Shown: in pieces, positions 47,299-58,553 of the stretch
Position numbering within the stretch: position 1 is the first letter of the stretch
Layout: each line of letters opens with the position of its first letter
From: Myoxocephalus aenaeus
Taxonomy: Eukaryota; Chordata; Actinopteri; Perciformes; Cottidae
Reading direction: 5' to 3'
DNA length: 64,000 nucleotides
Assembly: GCA_038501785.1 (NCBI GenBank)
Contig: JBAMJR010000188.1
Coordinates: forward strand, 124,001-188,000
Position numbers and translations under genes: made by a program
The notes under the pieces: model-generated
Seen by the model: only the letters and a program-made list of their open reading frames with translations
The model's database searches: none
What the model was told of the DNA's origin: nothing

Positions 47299-47903
47299 CA
47301 ACAGTGGAATCATGTAAACAAGCTTTAATTAAAAGCTTAAAGTTCAGAAATATATGAATATTTGGTAGCTATCACCACATTCTATTTAAGTGTTAAGATG
47401 TGTTGCACAACAGTCTGTATGTCTGAACCTACCAACCACTGACAGCAGCATATGATCCAGGAACAAGGCGAGAAAGACAATAACCTATCACGACCGGGTG
47501 TGGTGTGCGGAGACTCAGGTGCAGAGGAAGGAGACCGGAGGCAGGTTTAGAGAGCAAAATCCAAAACGTCCTTTACTTAGGAAAAAACTAACTCAAAACA
47601 AAGAACCGGCAAGACTTACAAAAAGGCAAGGAGTGACGAGCGACATGGACACACATGATACAAAGACAAACCGACAGGGGACAAGGGAAAGCGGGGTAGT
47701 ATATATAGGGGAGGGGAAACACAGGTGAAGGGAATCATACTAATGGGAGTGGCTGAGGGCAGGTGCAGGGGATCACAATCAAAGACAAACACACAATTAA
47801 CTAACCGGCCCTTACATAACCAGGATCATCTGGTTACACCTCATCCTGTTGGGTAGGCATGACAAAAAACATTGGCACTAAAGCTTGACTGACTGGTTTC
47901 ACT
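47299..47903 (-). pseudogene. Duplicated SLC18 exon 2 piece, split by a solo LTR and deleted
   Basis: 47299-47485 plus 47817-47830 match 29205-29397 of the SLC18 gene: exon 2 coding for TM1 (VIVFLALFLDHMLLSVV) with its donor, and adjoining intron. After AGGATCATC the copy jumps to sequence matching 30010-30083, losing about 610 bp. Same orientation as the parent gene. It cannot encode a transporter. Confidence 0.88.
47486..47816 (-). mobile_element. Solo LTR, 331 bp, with 5-bp target duplication
   Basis: Flanked by TAACC on both sides (47481-47485 and 47817-47821); the parental SLC18 sequence has a single TAACC at this place. On the minus strand it starts TGTAAGGGCCGG and ends CCGGTCGTGATA (probably TGACA mutated), and contains a TATA box-like CCCTATATATACTACC near 47697-47712. 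An LTR retrotransposon that recombined out, leaving one LTR. Confidence 0.88.
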
Positions 47904-48817
47904 GTCAACGCCAGTTGTGCCACCGTCCAACAGAGCACCGGGAGCGCCACGGGGCTTCCCCTTACCTCCGCCCTTCCGTCTTTTCAACTGTGGATTCGCG
48001 GCTACGAGGTAATTCAAGAAGCCTGGTACATGGACAGTGGTGTGGATTTGTGTTAGCAGCTGAGCTACCCACGAGACTACCGCCAGAACTGTTCCTTGTT
48101 TGGGATAATCTGCCTCGGGAAACTCAGAGCTCCTATGCTGAAACAAAGAGGCCTTTGCAAACAGCTTTTGGCCAAAAGAATATAAAAGCATCATTTCAAG
48201 CATTCCCTAATGCCCGTCAAAGATTGCCGAATGAAGCAATGGAAGTTTATGCTGCAGATGTTTGCAGGCTGGTCAAAGAAGCTTTTCCTGAGTTTGAGCA
48301 TAAAGCTTCAGAGTATATGAAAATGTCTCGCTTCATTGCTGCTCTGGATCAAGAGCTTCAAGTCAAGTGTCATGAAAGAGGAGTGAAAACTTTCACCGAA
48401 GCTTGTGAAGTTGCATCCCAGGCTGAGCGGGCTCGCCAAGCAGCGAGATTGGTAATGCCAGTGTTCCCAGCTAATGTCCCGATCAGAGATGTTGGCCCAA
48501 CACAGTCAGTAAATTCAGTACGTGAAAATGACCCTGAACTCAGAAAAGCTGTCCAGAATCTGACTACTACTGTAAAATATTTAAGTAATGATCTGGGTGC
48601 TCTGAAACTGAAGCTGGATGAACAAAGTAGGGGGCACCACCTGGAAAGGAACATGCAGGCGCGTCCTCGTAGATCTCCCTCACCTCATGGAAGGAGCCCA
48701 GATAGACCCACAATGTATGGAGCTCAGGCTGTGGCCATTCCCCATCCAGATATTCACATTCCCATAATTTTTATCCGGAACGCTGCCCTCATGTATACTT
48801 TACCCTGTGTATGTTGA
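47904..48817 (+). pseudogene. Gypsy Gag fragment
   Basis: The frame 47885-48817 shows a Gag capsid pattern: LPTRLPPELFLVWDNLPRETQSSYAETKRPLQTAFGQ, FPNARQRLPNEAMEVYAADVCRLVKEAFPEF, MKMSRFIAALDQELQVKCHERGVKTFTEACEVASQAERARQA, then a basic PRRSPSPHGRSPDRP tail. This is the Ty3/Gypsy retrotransposon Gag family. No zinc knuckle or protease follows; it is cut by a SINE relic near 48860. The first residues are vector DNA from the SLC18 duplicate, not Gag. Confidence 0.75.
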
Positions 48818-48861
48818 CACATTGTACCCATCCTTTGTAATTAAGAAGCAGTGTGCTGCTG

Positions 48862-49085
48862 TGAAGCACTGGGGCTTCAGTGTCTTGCTCAAAGACACTT
48901 CCACATGCAACCGGCTACCTTGTGGTTTCAGGATGACCACTCTCTCCATGAGCTACATGAGAACTTTACGTAGTACAAAAGTACAAAGTACACGGGCATA
49001 AAGCGTAGTTACACCGTTAAGAGGTTACGCATGCGCGACTTGCCGATTCTTGGCGTTTTGCCAAAAGCCGATCTCCGCAAGGTCG
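48862..49085. repeat. SINE body relic and shared flank
   Basis: Matches 32880-33115 (CTTGCTCAAGGACACTTC..., CCATGAGCTACATGAGAACT, then GCCGATTCTTGGCGTTTTGC), showing that both loci carry the same composite element downstream of Gypsy fragments. Confidence 0.75.
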
Positions 49086-49874
49086 GCTTTTCTGCTGTTG
49101 CGTCTCTCAAAACAGAAAACCGATTTAAGCTCAACATTGAGCATGAATTGAGAGCGTCCGTATCCAATCTACAACCCCGTTTTAAAAGGATTTGTAGAGG
49201 AAAGCAGGCTCTGATACAACGTGATGGCTCACGCATATCTGCACTCATTTTGTTTTGGATGTTATTATCTTAAAAATATATTCAGTGCAAAACAGGTTAA
49301 TTGCAGCACCAATAGGCATTTTTTTTGTATTTGGCAAAAAAAGTTTGACAACCACTGAGTTAACTCAACAACTGAACCAGAAAAACAAACACTGTGAACA
49401 TGACTGTCGAGTTGTTCGTTTGTTTTGCCTCCTGGATGTTTGCAGAATATGTAAAAGAGAGAAGAAAGTTTCTGTTTTCACACTTAAGGCCATAATCTCT
49501 CTGGTGTCTGCGGAGGCAGTCGTGAGTTTGTTTCACTGGCACGGCTGTCTGACCCCAGATGAAATCTGTTGCTGACAATAATGGGGGTTTTTCGATAATA
49601 TGCTCTTTGGGATTATAATACATTTGAAGTAATTTGATTGAATTAAGGGTGATTTATTGAATTTAATAAATCTGGGGTCAAAAAGATCCCGCAGCACAAA
49701 GTGGTGCAATGGGGCAACTTGTCCCCCATACTGCTTTCAAAACATCTTTGATCTTGGATGTTTGATGTGTGGGGTCAACCAACGGTTATGACAACAACAA
49801 CAACAACAACAACAAACAGGTCTTTTCTCACAGGTGTTGGGCCTTTCCCATTTTAGAGAGAGACAGGCAGCACC

Positions 49875-50945
49875 ATGAGGAGGCAGAGGCGCTTTACTGC
49901 ACAGGAGGCTTGTGAGCTAACTTTTAACCATGTTGTGGAAAAGAATGAGCAGGAGGACAATGCTGAACATGATGAGGAGGATGCAGGGTCAGAAGAGAAG
50001 GAAACTAATGATGAGGTGATGGATCCAACATACAGACCACATGCTACTTCTTCCTCTGAAGACGCCCCACATCACCAAAGTGAAGGAACATGGTGATGAG
50101 GTAGAATCTGAAGAAGTATCAGAAGTGAAGGACTGCACTTATTATGATGAAGAGGAAGAATCAACTGATGTGGAAGAATAGGAGGAAGAGGACCCAGCTA
50201 GCTAGCTGCGATAGAAGAATATTTCCAGTCAAAGGATGAAACATTGATCTGGTCTTCCATCCCTCCCAGTGACGGACGACTGTTGTTGTCGTTGATTGTT
50301 GATTGTCTCGTCTAATGTCTAATGTTATGCACCTTCCGCCAAGAAAAATTCCTCGTTTGTGTAAACATTCCTGGTAAATAAACGGTTTCTGATTCTGATG
50401 TTGACAGCAAAGAGAGCAGAGAGAGCGAGACATGCCACCATGGACCAACCACATGTTCAAGGTCTCATATTGATGACATGAAGTCCTCTCTTGACCCGTT
50501 TCTGCCCTATTGAAGAGGTGGTGCTGAGCATGACAAACAAGGAGGGGCAACATGAAAGATGGATCCAATGACCTGCAGGCATATGTTGGTTGGTTGTTTC
50601 TCGTTGGCGTGTACCGATCGAGTAAAGAAGCTACAGCTAGTTTATGGCATGCCGAGTGCTACTATAACACTGAAGATGTTTCATGACATCTCAAGAGTGA
50701 TTTGATGATAAAGACACAAGAGAAGGTCGCCGTGCATGAGGACAAACGTGCTCCCACTGGAGACGTTCGACAAGCGGGTGTCTCTCCTGCCGTGGATGGA
50801 CGATCCAGGCACTGATGTGACTGGATGAGCAGCTGGTCCCCTTCAGAGGTGGCTGTCCATTCAAACAGTACATCCTGAGTAAACCAGGGAAATATGGGAT
50901 ACAAAATATGGGCAGCATGCGATGCCAGGTCCAGCTATGCATGGA
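49875..50945 (+). pseudogene. piggyBac (PGBD-like) transposase pseudogene
   Basis: It begins MRRQRRFTAQEACELTFNHV with an acidic stretch, the typical piggyBac N-terminus, and stops at 50094. Further on, in several frames, it shows DLQAYVGWLFLVGVYRSSKEATASLWHAE (about 50560-50655), and DEQLVPFRGGCPFKQYILSKPGKYGI then WAACDA.SSYAWN (about 50820-50940), the second catalytic aspartate region of the DDD core. The third part is missing. Many frameshifts; dead. Confidence 0.8.
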
Positions 50946-52627
50946 ACAGTAGCTAAGACAACTGTCACTTTAAGTAAACATTCCTGCAAAGATAACAGAT
51001 TCAACGTAACATCAAAGTAAACAGCCATCTATTGTGATTATAGGGGTAATTAGGGATGACTTTTTCAGGATGCATCTCAAAAAGTCTGCACAATCTGCAG
51101 TCTCGGCATATTTCAGCCTCCTTTCTCAACACATCGAGAGATGTAGAACTTAAGAACTATGTAGAATGTAATATATCAAAGTTTTTTACATTATTTTCCC
51201 TTCGAAACCGATTATGTGCAGGAAGACAAGGTGAGGGAGAAAAAAGACATTTGATACTCAAATGTTTAGTCTGGTGCTCAGGGTGGAGGTATTTGAATGT
51301 GAGGGGTGTGTTTGAATCAAACATTCAAACGTGTGTTGCTGCCAGGTGTATCTGGTAGATTGAAGTGTTAAATAAAATGACAAAAAACAACAATAAACAT
51401 GTTCTTAACACATTATTAAAAGAAATGACCAGTTCATGCACACTCCCTTTCGGGAGGCCTTATTCCACACACCTGTGCCGAGGTGAACTCATTTCATGCA
51501 AAACTAATGAGGACAGAGGATTTCCAAGCAATAAAAACACAGAACCCTACTTAACTTTAACCTTGTTCTCTTCTCTACAAGGAAATCAAGTCACGAGCTA
51601 AGATTCCCTGATTATAAAAACAAAGCAAGAAGCTTTTTGCATATCAAAGCATCTCAGCTTCCTCAAGAAGAATGACCTTGACTGAGCCTTCGTGAATCAG
51701 TGTTTCTTTTTACAGTTTAATTTCCAGGTAGACCCTTTTCTTCCTTCTGAAATCAATAACTAACTATTTGGTCTTTCCAACATTTAATACAAAATTAAAA
51801 AAAACACATCAGCAAATGATTCAACCTCTCATTTCTGGGTCAGGTTATTGTCTTGGGCAAGTTGACCAACTTGGGGAAGTCTCTCCGCCAACTTTTGGAT
51901 TTTACAGGAGTCAGTGGTATAAAGTGAGGATAAAAAGGGGGATAAAATCGTTCTCTGCTGGACTCCACTTTTACTCAAGATATAGACAGTTTAAAAAAAT
52001 GTTTTATCAAGCCTGACAAACTGAGGTTGAGACAAATGTGAAATCTAAGACCCAAGCGTTTGCTGTATTGTGCTGTTTGAAAGTAATTCATCTTTTAGCT
52101 AAAGGTGTGGTTGTATTAAAAGCACTGGAAATGTTGAGAAAAAAACACCATCCAAAAAGAGCTAGCCGTTGTTTCAAGAACAAAATTTGGGAAAGACACA
52201 ATTGTCCCCACCATTACCAAAAAAAATATCTTGCACAATATATTTGAAAACGTGTTTGTATTATTATCTATACTATGTTCGTCGGCCAGAAGAGAGAAAA
52301 AAAAAACATTTCCATGTTTTCCAATGCGCCTTCGAACCTGCGAGACAAGATGCTGTCATTTAATTGGCTGAAGTGGCGAGTCAGAAACACGACGTGGTTC
52401 TTGACATGCAGAAAGAGATGCAGTGCAGGTTGAGGACGCGGGGTCGGCAACCTGCGACTCCGGAGCCGCAAACTTCACTCCTGCTGCTGGTTCTGTGGCA
52501 GCTTGTGAGATACTGAGGCGTCCGCTAGTAAAAACTGATCCGTCCTCCTCCGTTTGCGGTGATCTAAAAGTCTGTAGTGAGGACGCTTAGTGTAAACGTA
52601 GCAAAAGATATGCGTTTAAAATATAAA
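50946..52627. other. Gene-free stretch
   Basis: No exons or repeat borders that I can support. Several lysine-rich short frames (for example 52038-52247) have no splice context. Confidence 0.4.
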
Positions 52628-52692
52628 CCTCACGTGGGAATTGAACCTGCTACCTTGCAGTCCAAGGACAAGCACCCTACCAGATTAGCCAC
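52628..52692 (-). repeat. tRNA-like sequence (SINE head or tRNA pseudogene)
   Basis: On the minus strand TGGCTAATCTGG fits an A box and GGTTCAATTCC a B box, with correct spacing for a tRNA. The acceptor arms do not pair and the anticodon stem is poor, so I do not call a functional tRNA. Confidence 0.4.
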
Positions 52693-53136
52693 AAATATTG
52701 ATAGGATATAAATTTCTTCTTCTATAAGAGTTTGATAGTTATAACAGGTAAAATAGCAATACAATGTCAATAATTGTCTTTATTCTTGTTCTATGATTTC
52801 ATAAATACAACAAACTATAGTTTTTGTATATATAATATGACTATATATACACAACTTTATAAGCTGTGATATCAAATAGCTTTTGCGGCTCCAGACACAT
52901 TTTTTGGGTGGAAAAGGGGGGGGTCCCTACCAATGCTGAGACCAAACCTACGCCCTTGTTCAAGATGGTTTTAAATACTGTGAAGCATAAAAAAGTACCG
53001 TGTCATTTACTTCCACCTTCCTGTATGCAAATTACAAGTGATCTTGAGACCTGTCTAGAACCTATTCAAAACAGTTCATTATGTGTGACGTCAGGGCCGT
53101 AGGGCTCAGGTTGATGAGGCTACTATCCCGCACAAG
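52693..53136. other. Gene-free stretch
   Basis: Nothing recognised. The short frame 52866-53102 has no domain. Confidence 0.4.
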
Positions 53137-53245
53137 ACAAGATTGTTTTCAACATTACTGGAGTTTTTGATGAAAGAAAAGAGAAAGAAACAGAAACTGT
53201 CTTTTCTTTCATCAAAAACTCCAGTAATGTTGAAAACAATCTTGT
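53137..53245. repeat. Perfect hairpin, 46-bp arms and 17-bp loop
   Basis: 53137-53182 (ACAAGATTGTTTTCAACATT...) is the exact reverse complement of 53200-53245; the loop is 53183-53199. It could fold as a 109-nt hairpin RNA if transcribed, or be a very recent small inverted duplication. No function is claimed. Confidence 0.9.
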
Positions 53246-55075
53246 TTGTGCACAAACAGTGAGCACAGCATTTCCGGCTGTGTGATCGGACACCATCGGG
53301 GCCTGCTGCCTTGTTAGCCTAGAGGCGCTTTAACTGCTGTCGGACCTCTTCAACAAGAACATAAGAGTAGCTGGGCCTCAGGTCCTCAGGACTTTGTGAA
53401 AACAAATATGTTCAGGTGCCTACCACAATGATTCAAATCAGGGTGCTATCTCTACATTCTGAAAAGGCCTTATGACAAAAAAGAATCCTACACACAGAAT
53501 ATGTTAATGAAAAAAGGGGAAAAGAAGGTAACATCTCAAAATCTTATGAGGACTGGTTGGATGTGTGTAAATGTCAGTGGAAACACAACTCTCATGTGTG
53601 GTGGGCGTTTGGGTGGAAGTGTGTTATTCGTTTCTTTATGACACCGAAGCAGAAAGTACATCTGGCTGGAGGGGATGCCGCATGTTGAGACACCGTGGGT
53701 TTCAGGAAGCAAATCACTGGCATATACTTTAGCCATTGATACAACCTTTCGGGGCAGTTTCACAAAGCATTAAAAAGTATGCTTAACACTGACCTGTCCC
53801 TGCAATGTTATACCTTATTTTTAAGGAAAGAAAATGATGTTCGAGCAAGGCGTCCAGATGAAAACATGTTTGGCATTTTGATAACCCCTTGTCGGTCAGG
53901 TCGATAAGTCGGGGCCAGACAGAGTGTGACCCACTGGTTGGGGATTGGACACAGGGCTAACAAGCCAGTCCCGTTTAAAGACTGTTACCGAAACAGCAAC
54001 AAAGGAAATGCTGATTGGATTCTGTTTTTCACGGAATAACAAGAGAATTAAAGTAGGAGTAGTGAAAGCGGTATACAAGCTTCTGACGAGCAGGTGGAGG
54101 TCCTCACCACCAAATGCAACACCAGGATCGGTTTGTGGAACAATGAAACAAGGAAGCTCGCTAAAGAAGACAAGCAGAAATAATGATTTACAATCTTGCA
54201 CATCCTTGGAATTGGTGAGAGTAGATGGATATGGACCATATGCAGGGAAAAACATCCTCTCTCAGCACTTTTGCACAACAAATATGACTGAAAATCTGCC
54301 TGAAGAAAATGGAGGTGACCACCTTGAACACACATAAATATCCACTGCAGTGAGCCCCACCTGGGATTGGATATTAAGGTCACTGTTGATGGTCAGTAAA
54401 ATACCCCAAAAATGACTTTGACTGCTTGTTAAACTACAAAGTGTGTTTAGACGCAATGTGTGTGGTACTTTGTCAAAGCACCTTTGACAAAGTACCTTCT
54501 GCTGAGTAAAAGGTAAAGCTTACTTTTACAATTAATAATTGGCTATGATTGATGAATTACACTGCCCACATTGGCCCTATGTTTTGACACATCTGGTTTT
54601 CCATTGGTTGCCAGATGTGCTGTATAACAACAAATAGCATGACTTTGTGTAATGGCCTTGAAGGACTGAACACAAAGGATGTTAAACTCTGCTTTGCATG
54701 GCTGCTGGGTTTCCGTTAACATTAACCACGAACGCACAGGCGAGATTAAGACGACTACAAGAGACAGGAAGAGAGAGACCTATAGCGAATGCCGTGGGCG
54801 GCAGGATTACTTCTGATTGGTCTAGTCAGAGTGTATCTGGGCTCTGACTGGTGTGGTCAGTCTGGAGACTTTTTCTTGTGATATATCAGCTTTAAAAACA
54901 CATTCAAAGATTCAAAGCTGTTCTTCCACCACTCGAGGCGAGTGCTGCTGAGCGTTTATTCACCTCCAGGCTACACGGACGGCAGATGGTATGTCACACA
55001 AAGTGCTTATAGATCTATATCAGTGTTTTGGCACTCACTTTAGCCTGTTTGTTATATATTGCCTGTACTTTACAC
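53246..55075. other. Gene-free stretch
   Basis: Overlapping frames near 53896-54337 show no known domain. Nothing else recognised. Confidence 0.4.
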
Positions 55076-56077
55076 CAGTGTTTTTCAACCTTTTTTGAGC
55101 CGCGGCACATTTTCTACAATAAAAAAATCCCGCGGCACACCAACAACCTAAAAGTTACAAAATGTCACATTGTAGCATAATACAGCATATATAGGTCATT
55201 ATTGCACTACCTACTGGCATGGGAGAGTATTCAGTGTTTCAAGTAAACCAGATTGCTCCATCAGACAAAAAAAAAAGAAGGTGTTATCACTTTGTTAGAA
55301 AAATGAAAATACAGTTATGCAAAAAAATAACCAATATTTAGTTACTACTAAATAGTTTATTGTGGAAAACAAAAACAGAAAACAAAAACAGAATGAGTGA
55401 GATGTGTGAGCATATTTGTTGCTTCTATGTTTAGTGTATATTGTTGTTAGCTTACCGATAAATACTTTTGAATCACTTTTTCCAAATAACCTATTGCAAA
55501 ACAAAACGGAATGAGTGCAGATGTGTGAGCATCACGTTGTATCAGTTTTAGAGTCAGAAACGTCATTGATGGAGCTCCAGGCTGTTTGTCTTGACCTGCA
55601 AACACATGAACTGTTAGGCTTTAACAGTGAGAGCTGATAGCTTAAAATGCTGATAGCTTCAGCAGCAAATCCCATTGTGAAAAGCACGCAACATATTTTT
55701 CGCCGCTCTTTGTCTCTCTCTCTGTCCACTGTGTCTCACCTGTGCAGCGCATCAGGGTGGAACTCCTCCGTGCGCGACACAGAAGAGTTGTAGACGCGAC
55801 CCAGAAATGACAAGCTGTGTAGATAAGATCAATAACATCCGGCCGTTTAGTTTGTTTAATAGCAGAACAAGGTGCAGACCTGTTCTATAGGAAATTACTA
55901 GTGGAAATTACCAGCCACTATACTGCAGCTCAGACGCTCAACAATGGAAAATAATTTGCGGCAACTAAATAATATTTTTTTGGACGAATTAAGTGAAATT
56001 GGACATTTTCCCACGGCACACCTGACGACCTCTCACGGCACACTGGTGTGCCGCGGCACAGTGGTTGACAATCACTG
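55076..56077. mobile_element. Non-autonomous hAT element carrying an ODC intron fragment
   Basis: Left end CAGTGTTTTTCAACCTTTTT, right end (inverse) CAGTGATTGTCAACCACTGT. An 8-bp duplication CTTTACAC flanks it (55068-55075 and 56078-56085). GCCGCGGCACA motifs lie near both ends. Inside, 55412-55484 matches ODC intron 4 (36013-36077) up to the splice acceptor region. The hAT sequence ACAGAATGAGTG(C)AGATGTG is present on both sides of the captured piece. Confidence 0.93.
55412..55484 (+). repeat. Captured ODC intron 4 fragment
   Basis: ATATTTGTTGCTTCTATG through TTGAATCACTTTTTCC matches the 3' end of ODC intron 4. The same left junction with hAT DNA is found at 61105. Confidence 0.92.
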
Positions 56078-56085
56078 CTTTACAC

Positions 56086-57149
56086 GGCTGCCAACTATTT
56101 TACCCAAAATAACGAGACATTTAGAATGATTCCTACCTTGCAGGTAGCAATGGTTTAATGTTAGGCATTTAAAATGTTAGCGACGTATAAGTAGCAGAGG
56201 TAGTAGAAAGACGTACCGAAGGGTTAAAGTACTCATTGATGAAGTGTCTTTGATTATTGATGCATTAACATTTACAGTAATGTGTTGTGTATTCAGGATT
56301 GTGTAATTGTTGCTTTTGAGCGAAAACCTTGTGATTTCAAAGTTAAACTAGGAAAGGCTCCTTTTAACCCGTCAAGCTTATAAAAGCCTTCTCAAAAACA
56401 CTTTGGATCGTGTTAAAATATCAAAATAATCAGTTTGGATTAGTTGCCAAATAGCTAACATTCTGGAGATGGAAAAGGTTTTCACTTGTCAAAGCAGAAT
56501 CTGCAAAGGCATTGAGATGGAAATGTGCGTGTAGCAATAAAAGGGTTCGTTCAGACCAAACATCATTTACCAATCTTTACCAATTGTGCAATCCAGCCTC
56601 GCAAAACAGTGGGTTGAGTGGAATTTTGTTTGGCAAAACATGAATTCATTTGCTTTTTTTAAATAACTCAGCAGCAACCTTTTCAAGATGTCTCAGTGAC
56701 AATCTGGATAAACCACACACCTCATTATTGACGGTTGTCATGGAGACTATTTCTTTGGTCCAAAGTAGCTCCATTGAAAACAGCTTGTGTCCATAAAACA
56801 GGATGATTGACTCTTGAAGATGGGAAAGTTACAACAGTATAATGAATGGTTCAACCTGCGTCGTCTGATATCTCTGAGAACGGCTGTAAGGTAGTTTAAT
56901 TGTTTCCCAACTGATTTTCTTATTCATTTATTTTGTGTGGATGGAGTTATTCACATCATAATGGTTCCTGGTATAAAGATATCACTCTGAGACTGCATGG
57001 TCAAACACAGTGCATAAGTTAAATATAATTATTATAAAGTCCAGCGTTACACGCCAGCTCCATCTCCATCTCCAGATTCACATATATTTTTAAATGCTCA
57101 AATAATCCACATGTTACTGCAGGTATATGGCATTGTTCCTGTGGACAAC
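56086..57149. other. 5' flank of the lectin gene
   Basis: No exon recognised; the promoter is presumably here. No clear TATA box was identified. Confidence 0.4.
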
Positions 57150-58275
57150 ATGATGAGGAGAATCTGCCTGCTATTCCCCCTGCTGCTGGTCTTTCCTGCT
57201 GTATCTGAGGGTGCACAAAGCCTGAGAAATATTATAACTCACCACTCGGACTTGAAGACCTGGAAAGAGGCACAGACCTACTGCAGAACGTACCATACCG
57301 ACCTGGTCACCATCACTGGTGAAGAAAGTTTTCAGGACTTTTATCCACATTACCAAGGATGGATCGGTTTGTACCGCGAGGGTTCAAGCAATGTGTGGAA
57401 ATGGTCCAGAAGCGGCGAGGAAGCTGACTTCACCGACTGGGTGTCTGGTAAGTAAAGAAAGCATGTGACTGAATAAAGCATAGAGAGGCAACAGGCTTCT
57501 AGTACCATATCTTAACAATTATTTTATAGATTACATCTCATCATTTCTATCATGCAATGTTAAAATGTGTGCCATCCACTCAGTACATTAATAAGACTTT
57601 TTATTTTTATGTATATTATTTACTAAACAGGATATCATTTTAGTACTTGATTTGCCAAAAAAAAGAATCAACCATGAATATATTTGATGTTTTGATAAAA
57701 GTACTACATATGACCATATTCAATTATTAATGCACTTGCAGTTATTCGTGGCTCAATGAATTTGAGCCACTTAGTACTGTTGTGCAACTTTAAGATATTA
57801 TTAAGGGGATGGTTTTGCAGTTGAGTGAGAAAGTAAAAAAAAAATCCATTTTGAATATGTTTTGCTTCAAAGATTCTTGAGTGAACATGAAATCCAGGAG
57901 ATCACATTGTGTGAGGGCAACCTGGGGCCCAGAGGCCGGCCACGTATTTGCAGGATGTAAATGTTGTCACTTCTTACAGGTGATCAAGAAGACGGTGAGG
58001 ACTGTGCTTTCACAGGGTCCTATTCGAATAGATGGCAGAGCGATCACTGTAACGTAATCCACAGCGTCACATGCTACGACGAGAGGCTGGTTCTGGTGAA
58101 GGAGAAGAAGACTTGGGAGCAGGCATTAAATCACTGCAGGGATCTGGGGGTGGTGGCCACTTCTTACCAGAACCACCGCTATGACCTGGCCACCCTGCTC
58201 ACTGAAGATGACCACTACTATGCACGGCAGAGGGCAAAATGGGCTACTACTGATGAGGTAGGGTGGTTTTCTACT

Positions 58276-58325
<50 letters not shown>

Positions 58326-58553
58326 AGCAACTTCTCCTCACGGCTCTCTGCGTAATGTTGGCAGGTGTGGACGGGCCTGCGCTACCTGGCTGGACAGTGG
58401 CTGTGGGTGGGTGGAGAAGCGATGGAGTACACCGATGTTGAACGCTGCCCGGGTCTGAGGTCCTGTGGCGTCCTGGTGAAAAATGGCAACACGCAGTTCG
58501 AGACAAGAAAATGCGACGAGAAAAGGAACTTCCTCTGTTACAAGAAATCATGA
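57150..58553 (+). CDS. Secreted C-type lectin-like protein with two CTLDs, 3 exons
   Basis: Exons 57150-57447, 57980-58257 and 58365-58553 join in phase to 254 codons. The N-terminus MMRRICLLFPLLLVFPAVSEG is a signal peptide; an upstream in-frame ATG at 57111 is possible but would bury it. CTLD1 (about residues 28-130) has WKEAQTYCRTYHTDLVTI, GWIGLYREGSSNVWKWS and C...CNVIHSVTCYDE; CTLD2 (about 131-254) has WEQALNHCRDLGVVATSY, VWTGLRYLAGQWLWVGGE and C...CDEKRNFLCYKKS. The EPN/QPD and WND calcium and sugar motifs are not present in either domain, so classical sugar binding is doubtful. It resembles fish macrophage-mannose-receptor-like or CLEC20A-type small lectins. Intron 2 holds a (GT)n run (58280-58320). 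AATAAA at about 59242 may be the polyadenylation signal. Confidence 0.88.
58280..58320. repeat. (GT)n microsatellite
   Basis: About 20 GT units in lectin intron 2; it makes a false continuous frame across the exon 2/intron border. Confidence 0.93.

Noticed and set aside
47498..47728. 76-residue frame
   Set aside because: It lies within the solo LTR, antisense to it.
57961..58458. A 165-residue frame across lectin exon 2 with a valine-cysteine run
   Set aside because: The run is the (GT)n microsatellite in intron 2; proper splice sites remove it.
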